Positions 26,613-31,781 of a stretch of DNA of 31,781 bases are shown one piece after another. Under the pieces are notes generated by a model. The model made no database searches and had not been told where the DNA came from. It was given only the letters and a program-made list of their open reading frames with translations. Source of the stretch: a virus. The DNA lies in IMG/VR virus record IMGVR_UViG_3300009320_000078, positions 1 through 31,781 of that record. The stretch is one strand, 5' to 3'. Numbering within the stretch: position 1 is the stretch's first letter; each line of letters starts with the position of its first letter. Position numbers and translations under genes: made by a program.

Positions 26613-28323
26613 CCTGACCATAAAAAGGACGGAATACTTCTAAAGTTTTCTTTAAATTTTCTTGTCCTATCTCACGCTCCAATCTCTTAAATCCGAACTC
26701 CTCATTATTAGATAAATTATCAAGAGCATAAATCACAGCTGAAGCAACCGCATCAAGTCTATCATCATGCGGTAGACAATCTCTTTCACTTGTAAGATGG
26801 GTTAACTGATATGTGAATGAATGTTTAATAGGACTATTATGGTCTTTTTCCAACGTGTCTTTATCCATAATAATTCTATGCTGGTTCATTAGAGGCTCTA
26901 ACACATTTATAATACGCAGCTCTTTTTGACCAGTAACCCTCATTTCATCCAATCTAGTTTCAGGAGAAAGGGCTCTTAGATGTGGTTGGAGAGTCTTAAG
27001 TAACGCTCCGTCACCATAGTTACTTTCAATTACAGCGGTCTTAACTCCATGTAATCTACATAACTCAGCTATCTCAATCATAGCATCATCATCATAACCA
27101 CCCTTTACACTTGTAACCTTTTTAAGATACATACGTGTATTCAAGGTATATAAAATAGCTATACCCGTCTCATCTTTACCTCTACCTGACGGGTCAATAA
27201 ACATAATCTTTTGCTCAAATCTAGCTCTCTCATTAGACTTATATAGAGGTATATAAAGCTTATCAGCTTTAAATCCATAATGTTTAACTCCAAATAACAT
27301 ATTATCGGGCATTGATGAATAACCCACTTTAAGAGGTGCATCGTCATCACTAATAGAATCAATTATTAGGTCGGATAGTTTAAGAGGGTGTTTAAGGTCA
27401 TCAGCCTCACTTACATCACACATATATTGGAGTTTGAATTTAGACTTACCAATACGCAGTTCTTTAGACTTTAGGAACTCTTCATCTAAACGTTCATCAA
27501 TAGCCTTACCAGCAAGAGATGGGTTAGCTTTTAATCTTTCGCTCACAAATGGAGCTAGGAAGCCCATATAGATACTCTCATCTTTAGGGTAACGTGCTGG
27601 ACAGATGAAGGCGTGAGTTCCATTCTCAAGCCAACTAAGGTACATTGAGTTTTGTGAGTGAGGTGTAGCTAGAGTGATTGACTCATCTTTACCTGACATC
27701 AATAAGTTATGTGCCTCATCTACACCATGTTCAGTTCGTATTACCAGTGCAAGGGATTGAACTGTTAAATGGGTTTCAACATCATCGATAATAAGCATTG
27801 AAGCTCTCATACCCGTGATAGAGTTACCTACACCTGAAGCATAAATAGAGGGGGAATCTGACGGAGTAGCACCAACAACATCAAAGCTTTCACTTGAGGT
27901 TCTTTCAATATTATTACGTGGGGTCATCAATTTAGTGAATGGTAAGAGGTTTATAAGTTTCTTAACAAATTGAGTATATGATTTAGCACGATTTGAGGAC
28001 TGGGATAGAACTAGAATATGTTCATCGGGGTCATTAGCCAATCTCCATACAACATATATTTGTGATGTCATAGATTTTGATATACCACGCGGAGACCATA
28101 CAAGTCTGTGAGGGTGATTTTTATTAGAGACGTATTGAGCTATTTCAAGCTGCATACGTGTGGGAGCTGGTAATCCTAACCATGCAAAGGTGTAAACATA
28201 GAATACTAGAAAGTTATCTAATAAAAGGTCATCATCCCAATATTTATCATCCTCAAATACTTCACCCCACTTATCACCGTCAGTACGTTTAGCAAAATAT
28301 TCTAAATCATATTTAGAACTCAT
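26587..28323 (-). CDS. terL: Terminase large subunit (T7 gp19-like)
   Basis: 578 residues from MSSKYDLEYF, preferred because AGAGG is spaced about 6 bp upstream; two further in-frame ATGs lie at 28326 and 28329. ATPase: Walker A SPRGISKS near 77-84, Walker B MLIIDD (176-181). Nuclease: MFIDPSGRGKDETG near 371, AVIESNYGDGALL, and DRLDAVASAVIYALD near 535-549, giving the acidic triad. This is the podovirus gp19-type packaging motor and genome-cutting enzyme. Follows the small terminase with a short overlap, as in T7. The stop lies 26 bp inside the convergent 80-aa gene. Confidence 0.94.
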   Translation of the reverse strand: MSSKYDLEYFAKRTDGDKWGEVFEDDKYWDDDLLLDNFLVFYVYTFAWLGLPAPTRMQLEIAQYVSNKNHPHRLVWSPRGISKSMTSQIYVVWRLANDPDEHILVLSQSSNRAKSYTQFVKKLINLLPFTKLMTPRNNIERTSSESFDVVGATPSDSPSIYASGVGNSITGMRASMLIIDDVETHLTVQSLALVIRTEHGVDEAHNLLMSGKDESITLATPHSQNSMYLSWLENGTHAFICPARYPKDESIYMGFLAPFVSERLKANPSLAGKAIDERLDEEFLKSKELRIGKSKFKLQYMCDVSEADDLKHPLKLSDLIIDSISDDDAPLKVGYSSMPDNMLFGVKHYGFKADKLYIPLYKSNERARFEQKIMFIDPSGRGKDETGIAILYTLNTRMYLKKVTSVKGGYDDDAMIEIAELCRLHGVKTAVIESNYGDGALLKTLQPHLRALSPETRLDEMRVTGQKELRIINVLEPLMNQHRIIMDKDTLEKDHNSPIKHSFTYQLTHLTSERDCLPHDDRLDAVASAVIYALDNLSNNEEFGFKRLEREIGQENLKKTLEVFRPFYGQVREDNLVF

Positions 28324-28573
28324 CATCATCCTCTAATTCTCTTTCTTCTCTACGCTTCTCAGCATCTTCTTTACGCTTTCTAATATCATCTTCAACTGTA
28401 GATTTTTTCTTCTCAGCTACTTTATTATTCTTAGCAAGATAGTTAGATACAGTAGCAAGGTCAGAAAGAGCTCCATAAGCTTCGGGGTCTCTCTTTCCTT
28501 TCTTCATAATATCTGTCATAGCGTCAATTAACATTGTGTCTAAGTTGTCTAATTTATCATCCTTAGTTCCCAT
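28313..28573 (-). CDS. Terminase small subunit (T7 gp18-like)
   Basis: 86 residues, the size of T7 gp18. Mostly helical, with DDKLDNLDTMLIDAMTDIMKKG and AYGALSDLATVSNYLAKN, then a lysine/glutamate coil VAEKKKSTVEDDIRKRKEDAEKRREEREL and an acidic end (DDDEF). Members of this family recognise concatemeric phage DNA for packaging. It lies immediately before the large subunit and after the internal virion gene, overlapping both. Start MGTKDDKLD shares 11 bp with the end of the preceding gene. Confidence 0.85.
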   Translation of the reverse strand: MGTKDDKLDNLDTMLIDAMTDIMKKGKRDPEAYGALSDLATVSNYLAKNNKVAEKKKSTVEDDIRKRKEDAEKRREERELEDDDEF

Positions 28574-31500
28574 AATCTGTCGCTCCTATAATATTCATCG
28601 GTACTTTACCTAACTCTGTAATTGTATCAAAAACAACTGGTGAAGCTCCCCCTTGTATTAATGCTGCTGGTGTCATAACTGGTGTGTTCATTAGGCTGTA
28701 AGCTATAATATCTTGCTCATCAACCTCTTTACCCTGAAATGCGTATCTAGCATGAAGCCCTATATAACTTCCCATAAATCCAGCCATTAATTGCATACTT
28801 GCAGTACGGTCTAAATTACGCACTCCCTCCACAGTATGTGTATTAAACTGACCAAGACTATAGCCCAAAAGAGTACCCATAATTCTACCCGCAGAGTCCG
28901 TTTTTGTGAATAGAGGTGTTTCACCGATTGTATTAGTGATAGTAGTGTGTTGCTCCATTTCAAAAAGTATGTTCCCAAGAGCATCACGTTTCTTTTGACT
29001 CCATTTACTAATATCAAAATCCTTGAGTTTACCTTGTGCATTAAACTCGAAAGTGTTTCCAAACATTTCTCTAATTTCTTCATTAACATTTACTGTACTC
29101 CATCTTCTATTTTTTACTTCTTGACCATTTATAACTTTAGCGAAATCTTCTAAATCTAAAGCTGAGTTGATTCTTTGAATCATATCGGTCATAGCTCCTA
29201 AAGGTAATAATACCATATTTCTCATTTTCATTGTACCATTACGAATAGCATTTCTAACGCCACCATCTTCTAACGCAAGTAAATCATCTGTGATACCGAA
29301 GAATGTAATATCAGTTCTACGAACTTGTGTACCTACTCCGTAAACGTCTGTAAGTTGTCTCATCATAAATGAGTCTTTACCGAAGCTGGTGGTCATATAT
29401 TCAACAAATTTCTTAAGCGACTTACCAATACCATGATTACCTATAAGGTTTCCAATCTCTTGGGTAGTCGAGAATGCTGAGAAGGGTAACTTAGTCATAA
29501 GTGTAATGTCTTTAGCTACTAATGAGAACTCTTTAATCAAAGCGTTCTCATTATCGTTAGGGATTCCTAGAATCAATTTTTTAATATCATCCATATCTTT
29601 CATTAATTGAGGGTCTGTAACTTCACGACCCGCGAGTTCGATAGAACGCTCTAACTGTTTAACACTTTTGAATCCTTCACTACTTAGAGCACCTGAAGTG
29701 TATAGGTTATGAGAAGTCTTATCGAAAATACTTCTAATGTTTCTATCAACGAAGTCTGACTTCTTCAGAGTCTTTTCAACACCATCAACATTAACTTTAA
29801 TCTTAGCAAGTTCATTATCGAACACGTCCATATCCATATTAATTCTATGTTTAGCACGAGCTGACTTGTCTTTACTTACGTTCAACGCATCAAGATATTC
29901 ATCGAACTCAACATCATCTTTTAGCAAGTGGCTGATAGTTTCAAACATAGAACCTTTAGCATCTTCGGTTGTATTTCCCATACGTCTTCCGAAGTACCAT
30001 CTTTCAGCGAATTTCTCAGCTGTCTTCTGAGCACCTTTTAGAGCCGCTTCACTTTGATTAGGAAGTCTAGCTTTAATAGCAAGATAGAGGGCATTAGTGA
30101 CCTTAGCTCTGTCTTCTTCACCAAGTCTTTTAAACCAACTGTGCGTATCATCTCTCCATAATCTAGGAAGCATGTCAGACTTATACTCGATAGCTTTAGA
30201 CATAGTTCCGTCAGCCTTTTTATAAGGTACAAATCCGAACGTTTTCATATCAACGTTATACTTATACATCTCTTCCATCTCTTTACGGACAGTCTCAGCA
30301 AATTCTTTAACACTTCTAGGATAATCACCATCAATCTTCACACCCTCAATATAATCAGCTACTAAGTGTCTAAAGTTAGTCTCATGGTTTAAGTCAGAAT
30401 AGATATTAGGGGTTATACCAGCACCACTCTCTTTCTTGAACGCTTTTATATAATATTTCTCAGATTGCAAGTAACGACCTAAAGCGGCTTCAATTCTTCT
30501 ACGCTTAGTAATCTCTGCTCCTGAGCCACTTTTTGCTGAAAAGAGAAGTTTTTGAACTACATCATTAATCTTACCACCAGCTCTTTCAAATGGTGCAACA
30601 GTTGACGTTAAACGGGTCTTAATAGAATCAGCTATATCATCTCTACGTCTTCTAAGGTTTTCACCATCAGGGCTATTATTGTAATCAGCTTTAGCCATCC
30701 AACGCTTAGTTTTGTTGTACGTGTTCGAGAGGGCTTCTTTAGTTGTTGGATTCTTAATAATATCTACAGCTCTACTTCCGAATAGAACTGTGGCAAGTAC
30801 GCTTAATCCTACAGCTACCATCATACCACCGTAACCGTCATCCTCACCAGCTTGAGCTCCAGTTGTTCCAAGAATTACAGCCGCAACAGCCGCTTTCTGT
30901 TTCTTGTTGAGCTTCATATTACCAATCTTCAACTCTTTCTTAACGAAGTCTTCAGCGTTCCCTAGCTTACTTCTCATAAGATTTCTAAGGTCAGTCATTT
31001 CATCAGGGTAACGTGTAGCAAGTTCTTCAACCACATCTTGATTTCTTTTCATCCACTCAAGATTATTATTTTTAATTTGCTCCTCTATACCATCAAACGT
31101 TAGTTTCATATCTAACATTAATTCATCTACCATGTTATTGAATCTAACTTGCTCAGGAGTCTTACCATTGATAGTACCGAATTTAAAGTCATCTAACTCT
31201 TGTTTAGTTGTAGCTAACTCACCACGAAGTTTATCAATTCTATTCTGACGAATCTTTTTCTTTCTATCTGTATCAGCGGCTTCAAGAGCTTTACGCTCCT
31301 TAGCTATCTGAGCTTCAATAGTTTTAATTTTCTCTTGATGCAAACGTTCTCTTGATGGAGGTTTTGTGGCAGCTTCCTCTACAACCTCTTTTTGACGACC
31401 AAAGAACGCATCACGGTTAGCTTTTACACGCGTGTATTTTTCATGAGCATATTCTGATTGTATTTTACCATCTAAATCATATCTATATCGAGAGGGAGCT

Positions 31501-31781
31501 ATCATCGCATCTTGACCAGTTTCTTTAAACTTAACCTCATTCCTCTCAAAGAAGGCTTTTCTAACATTATACAATTCTTCTTGAGCATTGTAATCAGGTC
31601 TAGGAGTATGAAATTCAGTTTCCACATTTTTAGATGAGCCGTTAACTGAGTCTAACTTACCGCCAACAGCATCTCTATCATAAGGGTCAATGTTACCGTT
31701 TTTAGAACCTCTTCTAAACCACGTGGTAGCACCAGCCGCGATAGATGTTCCAATCGTAGCATCAATAATTCCGTCTTCAAT
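28563..31781 (-). CDS. Large internal virion / DNA-ejection protein (T7 gp16-type), 5' end missing
   Basis: 1072 residues are visible and the frame is still open at the right edge; the GTG at 31625 is not a true start, because 52 sense codons continue upstream (through ATTWFRRGSKNGNIDPYDRDA). The visible part has coiled charged sequence (residues about 130-200 of the visible part), hydrophobic runs KAAVAAVILGTTGAQA and MMVAVGLSVLATVLFG, and long helical stretches such as TKLPFSAFSTTQEIGNLIGN and GRIMGTLLGYSLGQFN near the C-terminus. Great length, late position and being followed by terminases match the T7 gp16-class internal protein that crosses the membrane and pulls DNA in. No transglycosylase motif is seen; it may lie in the missing part. 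Confidence 0.8.
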   Translation of the reverse strand: MEDGIIDATIGTSIAAGATTWFRRGSKNGNIDPYDRDAVGGKLDSVNGSSKNVETEFHTPRPDYNAQEELYNVRKAFFERNEVKFKETGQDAMIAPSRYRYDLDGKIQSEYAHEKYTRVKANRDAFFGRQKEVVEEAATKPPSRERLHQEKIKTIEAQIAKERKALEAADTDRKKKIRQNRIDKLRGELATTKQELDDFKFGTINGKTPEQVRFNNMVDELMLDMKLTFDGIEEQIKNNNLEWMKRNQDVVEELATRYPDEMTDLRNLMRSKLGNAEDFVKKELKIGNMKLNKKQKAAVAAVILGTTGAQAGEDDGYGGMMVAVGLSVLATVLFGSRAVDIIKNPTTKEALSNTYNKTKRWMAKADYNNSPDGENLRRRRDDIADSIKTRLTSTVAPFERAGGKINDVVQKLLFSAKSGSGAEITKRRRIEAALGRYLQSEKYYIKAFKKESGAGITPNIYSDLNHETNFRHLVADYIEGVKIDGDYPRSVKEFAETVRKEMEEMYKYNVDMKTFGFVPYKKADGTMSKAIEYKSDMLPRLWRDDTHSWFKRLGEEDRAKVTNALYLAIKARLPNQSEAALKGAQKTAEKFAERWYFGRRMGNTTEDAKGSMFETISHLLKDDVEFDEYLDALNVSKDKSARAKHRINMDMDVFDNELAKIKVNVDGVEKTLKKSDFVDRNIRSIFDKTSHNLYTSGALSSEGFKSVKQLERSIELAGREVTDPQLMKDMDDIKKLILGIPNDNENALIKEFSLVAKDITLMTKLPFSAFSTTQEIGNLIGNHGIGKSLKKFVEYMTTSFGKDSFMMRQLTDVYGVGTQVRRTDITFFGITDDLLALEDGGVRNAIRNGTMKMRNMVLLPLGAMTDMIQRINSALDLEDFAKVINGQEVKNRRWSTVNVNEEIREMFGNTFEFNAQGKLKDFDISKWSQKKRDALGNILFEMEQHTTITNTIGETPLFTKTDSAGRIMGTLLGYSLGQFNTHTVEGVRNLDRTASMQLMAGFMGSYIGLHARYAFQGKEVDEQDIIAYSLMNTPVMTPAALIQGGASPVVFDTITELGKVPMNIIGATDYGN

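Noticed and set aside
31623-31625. GTG start of the internal virion protein
   Set aside because: The frame is open for another 52 codons to the window edge, so this is only an internal Val codon.

Overview
The window is most of a podovirus genome: a lytic, T7-like short-tailed phage with low-GC DNA (by eye roughly 35-40% G+C). The virion genes follow the T7 order on the minus strand: portal, scaffold, major capsid, gp11-like and gp12-like tail proteins running off the left edge; then, entering from the right edge, a very large internal (ejection) protein, small terminase and large terminase. The two edges probably join through the missing part of the late operon in a circular map. No integrase, RNA polymerase, tRNA or CRISPR array is visible. 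Good sigma70-type promoters suggest that host RNA polymerase does much of the transcription. The host is not identified; the SD-type start sites and the holin/TM-coiled-coil/amidase cluster fit a low-GC bacterium, probably Gram-negative, but this is inference.

Layout. 1-6085 (minus): tail, capsid, scaffold, portal and accessory virion genes. 6118-6693 (plus): one divergent unknown gene. 6694-7704: a one-kilobase non-coding control region with a strong leftward promoter and a putative 240-nt RNA ending at a 25-bp hairpin, a 14-copy CAAATG array, GATA-n-TATC palindromes, and two tandem rightward promoters 63 bp apart. 7705-13379 (plus): early genes, including an unusual cassette of a MoxR-like AAA+ ATPase, a VWA-like partner, small acidic proteins, a CI-like helix-turn-helix protein and a two-TM membrane protein. 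13380-13717: an AT-rich stretch flanked by inverted GGTAGTA heptamers, the best origin candidate. 13718-23903 (plus): replication and nucleotide genes: PrimPol-SF3 primase/helicase, DUF2800 nuclease, DUF2815 ssDNA-binding protein, MazG-like pyrophosphatase, family B DNA polymerase, SNF2-like helicase and small genes. 23916-25324 (minus): lysis block. 25416-26612 (plus): VRR-NUC nuclease, small basic protein, DUF3310-like protein and a short coil. 26587-31781 (minus): terminases and the internal virion protein.

How the genes work together: the early genes are read rightwards from the 7547-7639 promoters. The replication module is not T7-like: it pairs a PrimPol/SF3 primase-helicase with a family B polymerase. 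Late genes are read leftwards from at least two promoters sharing a CCTTGACATTTAAG core (near 6926 and 2084). The 6926 promoter lies beyond a plus-strand gene, so its transcript is either a small antisense RNA or an attenuated late leader.

Several genes are shorter than usual gene-finding cut-offs: CDSs at 3568-3684, 5219-5398, 9134-9268, 16529-16690, 21439-21516, 21513-21689, 23733-23903 and 25689-25859. The most unusual points are the control region at 6650-7700, the origin-like region at 13420-13653, the probable one-base frame break joining the genes at 11282 and 11568, the 23-bp hairpin before the polymerase operon, and the mutually exclusive hairpins before the MoxR cassette.
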